From positions 1,488,001-1,552,000 of the forward strand of contig NZ_CABFVU010000001.1 of the NCBI RefSeq assembly GCF_902150045.1: a DNA stretch of 64,000 nt, given 5' to 3'. The position numbers were made by a program, and so were the translations under genes. Below are positions 16,440 through 25,552 of this stretch, piece by piece; position 1 is the first letter of the stretch; every line of letters starts with the position of its first letter. Below the pieces are notes generated by a model. The model searched no databases. It worked only from the letters and a program-made list of their open reading frames with translations, and was not told the origin of the DNA. Source of the stretch: Chitinophaga polysaccharea (lineage in GTDB: Bacteria; Bacteroidota; Bacteroidia; Chitinophagales; Chitinophagaceae).

Positions 16440-17955
16440 CTTGAAAGGACATTTCGGTAGAATTACTGGAATGTTCTTTTTTTATTTCTTCAAAAGCCTC
16501 GTCCAGACTACATATCAGCCGAACGGCTTCGTTGATGCGGGGAGTTCGATAATTCAAACCGTCAAAAGTCAATTTTTCGGGATAGATCGAACTCACGATC
16601 AAACGCTTTTCTGTTATAGTTCTATTTTCATAAAGGCAATCGAGCCTGGAAACATTATCCACAGCCCTGTTAATCAAGTCATCAATCTTATTGGAGGGGG
16701 TTGCATAGTTCGATACTTGTGCCTCTAGGGAATTAATTTCAGGTTGATATTCTGCTTTTATTTTGCGGTACTCGGAAGGCGTAATTTCTTCATTCAACAT
16801 CAGGCGTCTTGCTTTTGCCAGTTGTTTGTTCAATTCTTCCAGTCGCTCTAACAATAACCGGCGGCCATTCATGTGGTCTTTTGTCTGGCTGTTATACTCG
16901 CTGATCATGGCTGATTTATAAATCTCTATCATACCTGGATGCGGCACCAGCTTTCTCAACTCAACTGTGAATAGTTTGTTGACTGCATCTGTTCTAAACC
17001 GGCTGCCACAAGATGAAGAACAATGGTAGTAATGATAATACCTGTATTTCCCCTTAGATGCGCTGCCGGTTAGCACCCTTCCACAGCGGGGACATACAAG
17101 AAAACCACGGAGCGGCAAATTTTCATCTACCTCAATTTGTACCCGCTGTTTCTTTTTTCTACCGTCTAACACATCTTGTACTTCATAATAAAGTGCATCT
17201 GAAATGATTGGTTCATGTTGTCCTTTCACAAAATGCGCTTCTTCCTCTTTGTACTTGGGGATTAAGATCTTCCCACAATAAACAGGGTTGCGTACAAGCA
17301 CCCAAAAGCCGTTCTTACATATAGTCAGCCCTTTTGTTTTTGCTTGTTTCCAAACTTGCTCTGTAGTAAATATCCCTTTAGCCAATGTTTCAAATACCCA
17401 TTGGATAATTTCAGCGTGTGGATTTTTAGGAGTGATATATTTCTGGCCTACTTCTGTAACCTTGTTGGTATAGCCAAAGGGCGCTGTTCCCATCCATCTT
17501 CCTTCCTTCTTTGCGCGGCGCATACCGGAAAAGGTATTTAATGCTCTGCGATCATTTTCCACTTCAGGTGCCGCCAGATAAAACGCCAGCATCATTTTGT
17601 TTTCTGGAACTGACAAATCTAAAGGCTGTTCAATGGCCTGCGGTTCAACTCCTACTTTCCTTAACAGGCTAATCATTTGGTAGGCATCGCCAGCGTTCCG
17701 GCTGAATCTATCCCATTTTGTAAACAGAACTAAATCCGTTTGTCCTATATGCTTACGCAAATCAGCCAGTAGCTTCTGCCATTCAGGACGATTAAATGTT
17801 TTGGCAGAATGGTCCTCGTAGATAATCCTGCGTACCTGAATAGCATTCAATTCGCAGTACTTGCGAAGCATCTCTTCCTGACTACGTTGGCTATACCCCT
17901 TCTCCGCCTGTTCGTCTGTACTCACCCGAATGTAAATGTCTACTGTCTTCATCAC
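16405..17955 (-). CDS. Large serine recombinase
   Basis: 516 residues. The resolvase domain has the catalytic Ser12 in IYIRVSTDEQAEKGYS and TKWDRFSRNAGDAYQM. A recombinase domain follows (APFGYTNKVTEVG, VWVL-type NPVYCGKI segment), then a zinc-ribbon (CPRCGRVLTGSASKGKYRYY with a CSSSC pair) and a coiled coil with ELNKQLAKARRLM. It catalyses integration and excision of the element at tRNA-Lys. Its last residues, VTPLGLEPRTY, are encoded by the tRNA 3' half read backwards, and the stop codon lies inside the tRNA. The start overlaps a small ORF upstream by 65 bp. Confidence 0.93.
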   Translation of the reverse strand: MMKTVDIYIRVSTDEQAEKGYSQRSQEEMLRKYCELNAIQVRRIIYEDHSAKTFNRPEWQKLLADLRKHIGQTDLVLFTKWDRFSRNAGDAYQMISLLRKVGVEPQAIEQPLDLSVPENKMMLAFYLAAPEVENDRRALNTFSGMRRAKKEGRWMGTAPFGYTNKVTEVGQKYITPKNPHAEIIQWVFETLAKGIFTTEQVWKQAKTKGLTICKNGFWVLVRNPVYCGKILIPKYKEEEAHFVKGQHEPIISDALYYEVQDVLDGRKKKQRVQIEVDENLPLRGFLVCPRCGRVLTGSASKGKYRYYHYYHCSSSCGSRFRTDAVNKLFTVELRKLVPHPGMIEIYKSAMISEYNSQTKDHMNGRRLLLERLEELNKQLAKARRLMLNEEITPSEYRKIKAEYQPEINSLEAQVSNYATPSNKIDDLINRAVDNVSRLDCLYENRTITEKRLIVSSIYPEKLTFDGLNYRTPRINEAVRLICSLDEAFEEIKKEHSSNSTEMSFQVTPLGLEPRTY

Positions 17956-18088
17956 GTAAACATTGTGCTATAGCAATTGCTGCCATAGTGTAAACAAATT
18001 CTAAGATCAATACGGCCTGTTCCCTGCTTACTTGTAAACCATGCCTTTGCAATATCTCTACTGCTGTGTCCGGCTTCATTCTTTCCAT
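17891..18088 (-). CDS. Small protein upstream of and overlapping the recombinase
   Basis: 65 residues; starts could be 18088 or the ATG at 18079. It reads KPDTAVEILQRHGLQVSREQ then AVLILEFVYTMAAIAIAQ, a pattern I associate with small proteins beside recombinases in Bacteroidota mobile elements (a leucine-rich helical pair). It overlaps the recombinase start by 65 bp, which suggests translational coupling. The function is unknown; a regulatory or directionality role would be a guess. Confidence 0.55.
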   Translation of the reverse strand: MERMKPDTAVEILQRHGLQVSREQAVLILEFVYTMAAIAIAQCLRDEDSRHLHSGEYRRTGGEGV

Positions 18089-18152
18089 AACCCACTTTCA
18101 TTTTCACGTTACCAACCAGCACAATTCCCTTACGGGCAAGGCTAGGAATACT

Positions 18153-18209
18153 AATTTAAGAAAAGTTTTGATAATAATTACATTTTGGTAAAACTTTTAT
18201 TCTTAAATT
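18153..18209. promoter_or_regulatory. Inverted repeat between divergent genes (operator candidate)
   Basis: AATTTAAGAAAAGTTTT (18153-18169) mirrors AAAACTTTTATTCTTAAATT (18190-18209), with a 3-base difference. It sits between the recombinase unit (minus) and the gene at 18238 (plus), about 28 bp from the start of the latter. Confidence 0.45.
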
Positions 18210-18237
18210 CGTGTAACAATTTAAAATGAGGTAAGTA

Positions 18238-18921
18238 TTGGCAAAGACATATAAAGTCACTTATAAACCGTACTTCAACGAACGGATTAAGCCGGTCCGG
18301 TTTCATGGCAAGGATGTTCACCCCTTGTACATGCAGGTTACCTTTGACCGGAAATCTATATTCTTTAAAAGCTACTACTTTGATCTATTCTCCCGTCCCA
18401 AATACGCGGAACTGGAAACAAGTATAGAACAGATCAAGGAACAGGAAAGCCGCCTGATTGAGTATATTGTTGATAAAAACACTGATACCTTCTCGCTTGA
18501 ACAGTTTGCCCAAGAATACAAATATTTATCTACTGACCTATTTGATCTAATGGACGAACGTTTCAAGGACTACCTTGTAGATTTCTTTATGGATGAAGGT
18601 ATTCCCAGATATGCCGGAATAGTAAGGGCCATTTATGATAGCTTAACAGCTATACAAATAGTTGAAACTTTTAAAGAGGGTTTCAAACCTGAACTATATA
18701 GCAAAATGATAGAACATGCTATCTTTTACGCTCCTCCATATATCCCCTTAGTGGCCTTTGTCCGGCAACAGCATCCTAAAGGTTTAATCAGTTTCCCTGT
18801 TTTTGAATGGAAGCAGTTGGGGACAGCAGCAGCGTTGGAGCATTTTTTATCGGCGTCCTTTCCCGAATACGGAATAGCTGAGATAAAAAAGGCGATAGAG
18901 CGATATATAAACCATATATAG
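18238..18921 (+). CDS. Hypothetical protein of the integrated element
   Basis: 227 residues from a TTG start (no better ATG near). The first 60 residues contain PYFNERIKPVRFHGKDVHPL and a QVTFDRKSIFFKSYY strand, which loosely resembles an arm-type DNA-binding segment of integrases; the remainder is helical and carries no catalytic motif. It is divergent from the recombinase across an inverted repeat. No clear function; it may be an accessory DNA-binding protein of the element. Confidence 0.55.
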   Translation: MAKTYKVTYKPYFNERIKPVRFHGKDVHPLYMQVTFDRKSIFFKSYYFDLFSRPKYAELETSIEQIKEQESRLIEYIVDKNTDTFSLEQFAQEYKYLSTDLFDLMDERFKDYLVDFFMDEGIPRYAGIVRAIYDSLTAIQIVETFKEGFKPELYSKMIEHAIFYAPPYIPLVAFVRQQHPKGLISFPVFEWKQLGTAAALEHFLSASFPEYGIAEIKKAIERYINHI

Positions 18922-19088
18922 CCCTATCCCACGGAGGCCGAGCCAATAACACGCAACCAATACATATTTCAGCGGTTATTGACTTGAACCTCCACGGGCA
19001 ACAGGACATTATTTCCCCCACATTTATAATACAATAGATTACTAGCCAAAGAATCTTCAATATGTCAAAGAACTTTACTCACTCCCAT

Positions 19089-19448
19089 TTACGGGAATAG
19101 CTGTTTTAGTAAATCAGCAAGCCTGCTTTTGCTGACCGGTTTAATCAAGCATTCTATAACCCCCATATCCCAAATATTTACCTTTCTATCAATCAATAAA
19201 TCTGCTGTTATTACGATCAATGGTATATGACGTAACTGATGATCAGCTTTCAATAACTTCAATAACGTTTCGCCATCCATATCGGGCATTTCCATATCCA
19301 TCATAATAAAAGATGGAAGCACCTTATGCGCCATTGTCCAGCCTTCCGAACCAGTTCCGGCTATGTGCAACTTTACGCCAAGATCACCCATGTAGAGCAT
19401 CATTAGTCGCTGTTCTATCAAATTATCTTCAATATAAAGTGCTTCCAT
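19089..19448 (-). CDS. Stand-alone response-regulator receiver domain
   Basis: 119 residues, one REC domain only. Acidic pocket YIEDN (E7, D8), phosphoacceptor Asp in IMMDMEMPDMDG, the conserved Thr in VITAD and Lys in LIKPVS. There is no output domain. It would receive a phosphoryl group from a histidine kinase outside the element and act by protein contact. It lies within the element's cargo region, between two small hypothetical genes. Confidence 0.85.
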   Translation of the reverse strand: MEALYIEDNLIEQRLMMLYMGDLGVKLHIAGTGSEGWTMAHKVLPSFIMMDMEMPDMDGETLLKLLKADHQLRHIPLIVITADLLIDRKVNIWDMGVIECLIKPVSKSRLADLLKQLFP

Positions 19449-19483
19449 TGTGGTTGGTTTTTCACATATGGGACACTATCAAA

Positions 19484-19732
19484 TCACCGTTTGGGTCGAC
19501 GATATTTATCACAGTCGCCCGCAATACTTTTAATCACGTCTTCAAAAATCTCGGCAATCTTTTCCTTTTCAGTATTGCTCAAACCTGAAATCAACCTTTG
19601 TTTGCGGTAAAAAGTAGGCGTACTCCATGCACATTCCTCCTCTATTTTCTCACGGAAGGAGCAGGGCAGGGCGATCAATTTTGAATAAATTTCACCTAGT
19701 AAATTATCCGGTGGTCCTATCATCCTGTTCAT
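19484..19732 (-). CDS. Small hypothetical protein
   Basis: 82 residues, basic C-terminus (DKYRRPKR), charged and helical, with PCSFREKIEEECAWSTPTFY and LSNTEKEKIAEIFEDVI. No signal peptide or membrane segment. It lies 35 bp upstream of the receiver-domain gene on the same strand, so the two are probably cotranscribed. I do not recognise the family. Confidence 0.5.
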   Translation of the reverse strand: MNRMIGPPDNLLGEIYSKLIALPCSFREKIEEECAWSTPTFYRKQRLISGLSNTEKEKIAEIFEDVIKSIAGDCDKYRRPKR

Positions 19733-19808
19733 AAAGAAGGGGGTTAGTGTTTAGATAATAGTTGACCACTGCGCACAAAAATAGCGCAGAACTCAACTTG
19801 CGGTACCT

Positions 19809-19902
19809 GTACGCCTTCGGAAGCCCAGGTAACCAACAAGCGAGCCTGCGCCATAAGGTGCAGGCACCGCCCTACTCTATTCCCGGGCTTCCGAAGGCGT
19901 AC
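19809..19902. repeat. Nested inverted repeat (possible oriT or single-strand structure)
   Basis: An 18-bp perfect inverted repeat GTACGCCTTCGGAAGCCC (19809-19826) and its complement (19885-19902) encloses a second hairpin GCCTGCGCC-ATAA-GGTGCAGGC near 19845. It lies in a 400-bp gene-free stretch (19733-20135) of a mobilizable element. Confidence 0.6.
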
Positions 19903-20027
19903 GGGAATGAGAACGATGGCAATGCGGATAATTCATTTACGAAGCCCCGCAAAGCTAATATTTTTATTAATTATGCCTAAAACAGCGTTTCAGGCCTTAT
20001 AACACTACAAAGATAAGGAACATTTCA

Positions 20028-20103
20028 AATGAAATGCGACTAATGATAATCAATTTGATAATTAAAATTAAACAAATTGATTAGCATTAGTAATCATTTC
20101 ATT
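20028..20103. repeat. Long imperfect palindrome upstream of the 91-aa gene
   Basis: About 30 bp on each side (20028-20057 and 20073-20103), with arms built of AATGAAATG, an AC/TAATG block and TAATCAATTTG. Two mismatched positions and one offset; 15-nt AT-rich centre. Ends 33 bp before the start at 20136. May be an operator or replication-related site. Confidence 0.55.
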
Positions 20104-20135
20104 ATGCTTTAGAACTTTTTTGCTACTTTAAATCT

Positions 20136-20411
20136 ATGGCAAAGGATAAGCGATATAATGCAATCAAGGAATTGATAGAACGCGGTGGCATCACAGATTT
20201 CAACAAAATCTTTGATATTATGCCGCCGTCAACGATGGCGAGGCATATGGGTATTAATTATAATAATTTTACGAAAAGGCAGGCTGATTGTAGCCGGTTT
20301 ACTGTGAAGGAGATAATGAAAATGGCGGAGTTGATTGGGGTGGATGATTTAGTAGTGGCAACTCTAATAATTAAGGCTACTAAAAGCCAAGGGAAGAAAT
20401 CACGAGGTTAA
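20136..20411 (+). CDS. Small predicted DNA-binding protein
   Basis: 91 residues. Contains ELIERGGITDFNKIFDIMPP and a helix-turn-helix-like stretch STMARHMGINYNNFTKRQAD, with a basic C-terminus KSQGKKSRG. It lies directly downstream of a long palindrome, so it may bind that site and regulate itself. Small proteins with this pattern are frequent on Bacteroidota mobile elements. The start is the ATG preceded by an AT-rich leader. Function not established. Confidence 0.6.
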   Translation: MAKDKRYNAIKELIERGGITDFNKIFDIMPPSTMARHMGINYNNFTKRQADCSRFTVKEIMKMAELIGVDDLVVATLIIKATKSQGKKSRG

Positions 20412-20472
20412 CTACTACCTCTCGTAGGGTCTGTTGAACACATATCATTATCTCTGTACATATAGCTCCAAT

Positions 20473-23100
20473 ATGAAAAAAGTCCTTCTATCTCTCTCAA
20501 ATCTCATAATTACCCCTAAGTACTTATTAATAGTTCTATCAATATCAGTAGGAGTATTATTCTTCAATCCACTAACATCCCTCTATGATAGATTCGTTAT
20601 ACAAAAACTCCTTTGTAAAGTCACTAGCTCATATGTAAACGACCTACTTTTCGTATTTTTGGTTGTCCTAGCAATTATGATTACGGTGAAGGCATGGAAA
20701 GACAAACTAAACATTAATCCGAGTTTCTTTGTCCCTGTTACAATTTCTCTTATTCTAGTATTAGGCTTTCGTCTAATTTCAAAAGAGTATATCTATACAA
20801 GCACGAAGACCATAGAGCAATGCAGGTATGTAGACCTACTGTTACTCTTTTCTATTCCTTACTACGTTCTACTTTTAAAAAACTATCACAACAAGCAAGT
20901 GCCTCCCCTACCTCAAGCCTCTACACAACCATTTATACAAGACAAACCAATAACAACTCCTTCTATGGACAAATACCATAGATCAAAAACTGCAGAATAT
21001 ATAGCACAAAAAATAGAAGTCCAGCCGCCTAACGCCGGAGCATTTGCAATTGGAATCAGTGGCAAATGGGGGACGGGTAAAACTTCATTCTGCAATCTTA
21101 TAAAGAATCATTTAAATGACGAGAATACAATTATAATTGATTTTAATCCATGGAGGAGCCATTCTCCAACTAAAATTATTGAAGATTTTTTTGAACTCTT
21201 GATAAAGAAAATTAACTACTACGATCCCAGTTTATCAAAAGACATAGCAGATTATGCCAACTCATTACTAACTATAAGCGAAAGTAAATATGGAAAATTA
21301 GTTTCAGAAGCTATCAATATTCTATTTTCTAAGGAGGAGAAAAAAGATTTATACGGTCGGATTAACGACGCCCTTCCCAAAATACCAAAAAAAATTTTGG
21401 TGTTCATTGATGATGTAGACCGACTAAATAAACTTGAGATAATCGAAGTTCTAAGGCTAATCAGAAACACAGCCAATTTCAACAATGTTGTATACGTGAT
21501 TTGTTATGATAAGGAATATGTAAACGCAGCAATCAAAATTATAAATGAATGCGACAGCGATACCTTTCTTGAAAAAATAATTCCTTTTGAATTCAATCTT
21601 CCAAAATTATCGGTAACCTTCCTACGAAATGAGATTGCATCTCAGCTACAAAATTCACAAGAGTTTGATGCTTCTATTGAGAAACAAATAACCATAATCA
21701 TCAATACTAACACTAGAGGAGAAGTAAATTTCACCGACGAAATTGTAAAAAACAGCCGCGACGTAATTCGGTTATGCAACTCATTTATATTCGATTCACG
21801 AGGGATAATTACCGAAATATCAATTCACGACTTCTATCTCATTCAACTACTAAAACTCAAATTCATTAATATTTACAACGATATATATAGGTATAAAAGC
21901 ATTTTTTTCTTACTTAACAAGAAACAGAATCATTATTACCTACGCTTTAGAAGGACAGACGAAATTGACAAAAATTTCTCCGACCTGACACGCGCTGATA
22001 TACTTTCAATACAAAATTATCAAAGCAAAACGCCTACCTCTCAACCTTCAGATGACGATTCAGACACATTCATTATTAAACATATTAACAACACAAGTGG
22101 CTATACTGAAATACAAAGGGTATTAATAACGAAATTAGTAACCGAAATTTTCTCATATCGGGATAACAGAAATTTGGGATTATATGCTAACATAAACGCT
22201 AAATCTATAATTGATCCAAATTCATTTTATAAGTATTTCTCTTATCAAATCCCGGAGGGAGAAATATCATATCAAGAATTCGATGATGCAAGACAAAAGG
22301 ATTTCTCAGATTATAAAGAAATAGTAAATAAATGGCTAAGTAGCAGTGAACGTTTTGGTCTTATTCACAAGCTTAAAAATATAAGCATCTTTAACAGTGT
22401 CAAAGAATATGAGAACCATATAAGGATAATGATCCATTTAGAAAGGATAAAATACAAGGAAGGGGCATCAAGGAACAAGACAGAATTAAAGGAGATAGCA
22501 ATGCTACTTTCATATCCAACAGAACATCAGGATCTATATAACTCCAAAGAGGATTATAAAAATTTTCTCCAAAATTTATTGATAAATGAATCAAAAATGC
22601 CACAAATTATAGAAGGAGAGATTATTGAAGGCATTGTCTACTATTCCATCCCCACAGCGTTATCCCAAGAAGAGTACTGCAACATTCTTTGTGACTATTT
22701 TCGTGATTTTTGCAAAGAAAATAGCTCCGTGAATAACGATTTTTTCATTCTCTACAAAAATACGCGGGACATTGCGCCTTGTGACAATGGCGATATCAAA
22801 GACCTGGCTGTAGACTTTTTCATAAGGAAGTTAACAGCTTGTGAACTTGGCATATTCATAAGACAAGAAACTCCAAATTCAAATCTTTACCGTTTGGATG
22901 ATGAGCAACGAGCATGGTGTTTCCCTGAATATTCCAAATTCAAGGAGTGGCTTAATACAGCTAACAATTTACAATCATCTAGTAAATGTATAGAAGAAAT
23001 GAAAAGCTTTCTCGCTAAATATGAAGCTAACAATAACCAGCGAATTGAATTCGCTTTTAATTCGCTCAAACCAATAGGGTTTAAGCCTTTGAATTCCTGA
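20473..23100 (+). CDS. KAP-family P-loop NTPase with four membrane segments
   Basis: 875 residues from the ATG at 20473 (an upstream TTG at 20434 is less likely). Four hydrophobic segments lie in the first about 140 residues (YLLIVLSISVGVLFF, LLFVFLVVLAIMI, FVPVTISLILVLGF, LLLLFSIPYYVLLL). The KAP NTPase domain follows: MDKYHRSKTAEYIA, Walker A GKWGTGKTS (about 197-205), IIIDFNPWRSHSP and Walker B ILVFIDDVDRL (about 308-318). The C-terminal 500 residues are of unknown fold. KAP NTPases are membrane-associated and several act in phage defence. It is followed after 63 bp by a HEPN-like protein on the same strand, so a two-gene unit is likely. Confidence 0.85.
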   Translation: MKKVLLSLSNLIITPKYLLIVLSISVGVLFFNPLTSLYDRFVIQKLLCKVTSSYVNDLLFVFLVVLAIMITVKAWKDKLNINPSFFVPVTISLILVLGFRLISKEYIYTSTKTIEQCRYVDLLLLFSIPYYVLLLKNYHNKQVPPLPQASTQPFIQDKPITTPSMDKYHRSKTAEYIAQKIEVQPPNAGAFAIGISGKWGTGKTSFCNLIKNHLNDENTIIIDFNPWRSHSPTKIIEDFFELLIKKINYYDPSLSKDIADYANSLLTISESKYGKLVSEAINILFSKEEKKDLYGRINDALPKIPKKILVFIDDVDRLNKLEIIEVLRLIRNTANFNNVVYVICYDKEYVNAAIKIINECDSDTFLEKIIPFEFNLPKLSVTFLRNEIASQLQNSQEFDASIEKQITIIINTNTRGEVNFTDEIVKNSRDVIRLCNSFIFDSRGIITEISIHDFYLIQLLKLKFINIYNDIYRYKSIFFLLNKKQNHYYLRFRRTDEIDKNFSDLTRADILSIQNYQSKTPTSQPSDDDSDTFIIKHINNTSGYTEIQRVLITKLVTEIFSYRDNRNLGLYANINAKSIIDPNSFYKYFSYQIPEGEISYQEFDDARQKDFSDYKEIVNKWLSSSERFGLIHKLKNISIFNSVKEYENHIRIMIHLERIKYKEGASRNKTELKEIAMLLSYPTEHQDLYNSKEDYKNFLQNLLINESKMPQIIEGEIIEGIVYYSIPTALSQEEYCNILCDYFRDFCKENSSVNNDFFILYKNTRDIAPCDNGDIKDLAVDFFIRKLTACELGIFIRQETPNSNLYRLDDEQRAWCFPEYSKFKEWLNTANNLQSSSKCIEEMKSFLAKYEANNNQRIEFAFNSLKPIGFKPLNS

Positions 23101-23163
23101 CAAATCAATAAAAGTTCGCTAGGTTACAAGAGATTTCAAAAATGTCCCTTTCAACTAAGAATT

Positions 23164-23943
23164 ATGAAAAATCAAGATCTACTGCGCCACATTAAAAGAA
23201 AAACTGTCAACTCTACAAAATTGAAGTTCAATGATTCCGTTGACCAAATTGAGTTAGACGCGGCTATATCAAAAAAATATAAATATTCAGATTTGAAGGA
23301 TCTAGATATTTTACTCTTTTATGAAAACGAAACAGTGAGATGTTTTAGTTACAATGATCAAGGCAATGCCTGCGCTATTCCAATTGCCGATCCCGTTTTG
23401 CTATATTTTAATATGGCCCAATCACAGCTAAGACCTATTCAGGAGCGACGAAAAGAACTCTTAGGACTTTTTAGGAATAATGAGGGGACTACTATTTCAG
23501 AAAACTCTATGACAGAATTTTATCAGTATTTCGGTTACGCTAGTAGTCTCATAATAATGGCAATGACTTCTATAGAGGCATTTGTAAACAGGATTCTCCC
23601 ATCAGAAGATATATCACTGCCTAAAACAAAGTTTATTGAAGTGTATACAAAAGAGCAGGCCCAACGTTGGCTTCGTTTCGATGAAAAATTAAACATTATT
23701 AAAAAGATGTACAATAAGGATTACGCAAAAAGCCCTAGATACGCACATTTTAATAATGTTAAGGAGTTTAGAGACGAAATAGTACATACAAAAATTGATA
23801 TACAAGGATATAAACAGTACTCTGATTTATATAAGAAAGCATTGAACTTTAAATATAATGAAGGCTTGTACGCAGTTAGAGAGTTCATCAATCTTTTTGA
23901 GCCTGGTCTAGTTGAAGACTGCCCCTGTGGAAAAGATTTTTAA
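23164..23943 (+). CDS. HEPN-like protein, partner of the KAP NTPase
   Basis: 259 residues. The second half contains SLIIMAMTSIEAFVNRIL and EFRDEIVHTK, in which Arg203 and His208 give the R-x4-H signature of HEPN ribonucleases. The N-terminal half has no motif I recognise, and the C-terminus ends CPCGKDF. HEPN proteins are often RNases acting in toxin-antitoxin or abortive-infection systems. Location 63 bp after the KAP NTPase, same strand, inside a mobile element, suggests a two-component defence system. The nuclease role is inferred from the motif. Confidence 0.6.
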   Translation: MKNQDLLRHIKRKTVNSTKLKFNDSVDQIELDAAISKKYKYSDLKDLDILLFYENETVRCFSYNDQGNACAIPIADPVLLYFNMAQSQLRPIQERRKELLGLFRNNEGTTISENSMTEFYQYFGYASSLIIMAMTSIEAFVNRILPSEDISLPKTKFIEVYTKEQAQRWLRFDEKLNIIKKMYNKDYAKSPRYAHFNNVKEFRDEIVHTKIDIQGYKQYSDLYKKALNFKYNEGLYAVREFINLFEPGLVEDCPCGKDF

Positions 23944-24206
23944 TCTATTGACCGACTTCTATGAGTAAATCAAATAGGCAGGTAAAGGGCTTATCATTAT
24001 GGAAAGCATAAGTAATATCCGTTGTGCTGACAAAACTTTCATATGTTGAAAACATTTATTTATTACGGATAATATCGTAGTAACTTCTAAAGAATCAAAT
24101 CAAAATAGAATTTCGTGAACATCAATGAATCGTATTTAAAAAAATCCTTTTCTCGCTAGATCAGGAGTATATACTCCAATTTATCTTCCTCAATCAATAA
24201 TATAAT

Positions 24207-25163
24207 CTAACAGTTATTCTCTTTAATGATATAAGTCGGTCGCCCTTTACTCTCTATATAAATTTTTCCAACATATTCCCCTAATATTCCTAAAACAATA
24301 AGCTGGATCCCTGAATAAAACAATATACATATTATTATAGAAGTCCATCCATGAACCGCACTAGACGTGAAAAATGCTATGAATAATGCATAAAGTCCGT
24401 ACGAGAATCCTGCTATAGTAGATAGTAATCCAATTATGAAAGAGATTCTCAATGGAAACGTAGTAAATGATGTTAATCCTCTATCAGCAAGAATGAGCAT
24501 TTTCGATAGAGAGTATTTACTTATGCCGGAATACCGTTTGGACATTTTATAAGAAACTGTCGTTCGCCTAAAACCTATCCATGATACCAGTCCACGAAAA
24601 AAAGGAGACGGCTCTTTCATCTCCTTTAAAATGTTCACTACTGACCTGTCTAATAAACGAAAATCCGCACCTTTTGGTTCAATATATGTTTCTGATGTTG
24701 AATTTATGATACGATAAAATGCTTGCGAGGAAATCTTCTTAAAGTATGGGATATTATTTCCCGTCTCTCTAATAGCATTGACAATCTGATAACCCTCTAC
24801 CCACTTCTCTATCATTTCAAATATGATGTCCGATGGATGCTGCAAATCTCCATCCATCGTTATTACACAATCGCCCAAAGCATAATCTAACCCAGCTTTT
24901 ATCGCATTCTGCTGTCCAAAATTTCTTGATAAACTAATATACTTTATTCTGGTGTCTTGCTTTGACAAATGCTTGATGACTATTAAAGTATTATCTGTAC
25001 TTCCATCGTCAACATAAATAATTTCAAACTTTGGTATATATATGAGCTTCTTATTCAAATCTTCAAATAGCGGCACTATATTACTTTCCTCATTAAAGCA
25101 AGGAATAACGATTGATACAAGTATGTTAGAATTCAATGTTGACCTCTTATCCATTTTGTCCAA
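24207..25163 (-). CDS. Family 2 glycosyltransferase with C-terminal membrane segments (GtrB/ArnC-like)
   Basis: 318 residues. GT-A fold at the N-terminus: SIVIPCFNEESNI, IIYVDDGSTDNT, SRNFGQQNAIKAGLDYA, and TMDGDLQHPSD, which carries the metal-binding DxD. Two hydrophobic segments near the C-terminus (FIIGLLSTIAGFSYGL and IIICILFYSGIQLIVLGI). The family transfers a sugar from a nucleotide donor to polyprenyl phosphate at the inner membrane. It faces away from the peptide cassette at 25.5-29.2 kb, which includes a GT-C-like enzyme that could use such a lipid-linked sugar; that link is inference. Confidence 0.9.
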   Translation of the reverse strand: MDKMDKRSTLNSNILVSIVIPCFNEESNIVPLFEDLNKKLIYIPKFEIIYVDDGSTDNTLIVIKHLSKQDTRIKYISLSRNFGQQNAIKAGLDYALGDCVITMDGDLQHPSDIIFEMIEKWVEGYQIVNAIRETGNNIPYFKKISSQAFYRIINSTSETYIEPKGADFRLLDRSVVNILKEMKEPSPFFRGLVSWIGFRRTTVSYKMSKRYSGISKYSLSKMLILADRGLTSFTTFPLRISFIIGLLSTIAGFSYGLYALFIAFFTSSAVHGWTSIIICILFYSGIQLIVLGILGEYVGKIYIESKGRPTYIIKENNC

Positions 25164-25552
25164 TTTAGCATGACAACTTTCAAGTTATCCAGATCTATAG
25201 TAATAATGACCATTGCATAATCTAATTACATAAGCACTCAAAAGACTAAATTGCAACATTGTCAATATCTATTTCATAGGCGTCAATTATGGCGACCATA
25301 TCGCGAAGTATTTCATCCTAAAAATTCTTTTTTTGTAAATTAAAGAATAAATTATATATTCAATAAACATTTTGTAAACTGCTTTGATATTCCTCAATAG
25401 TCCTATACTACTATTTTATATTAATTGTTCGTTTTAACCTGACCACAAGTTTAGCGTTGGAGAGTTGGTAGAAAAGTCAGAACCAAATTTACCTTACAGA
25501 AATCAATATTGCTAATATTTAATACCTATTCTTATATTCAAAATCTATCATT
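25164..25552. other. Intergenic region, divergent promoters expected
   Basis: About 390 AT-rich bases between divergent glycosyltransferase and exported-peptide genes. I see no gene; promoter elements for both directions are expected here but not clearly readable. Confidence 0.4.
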
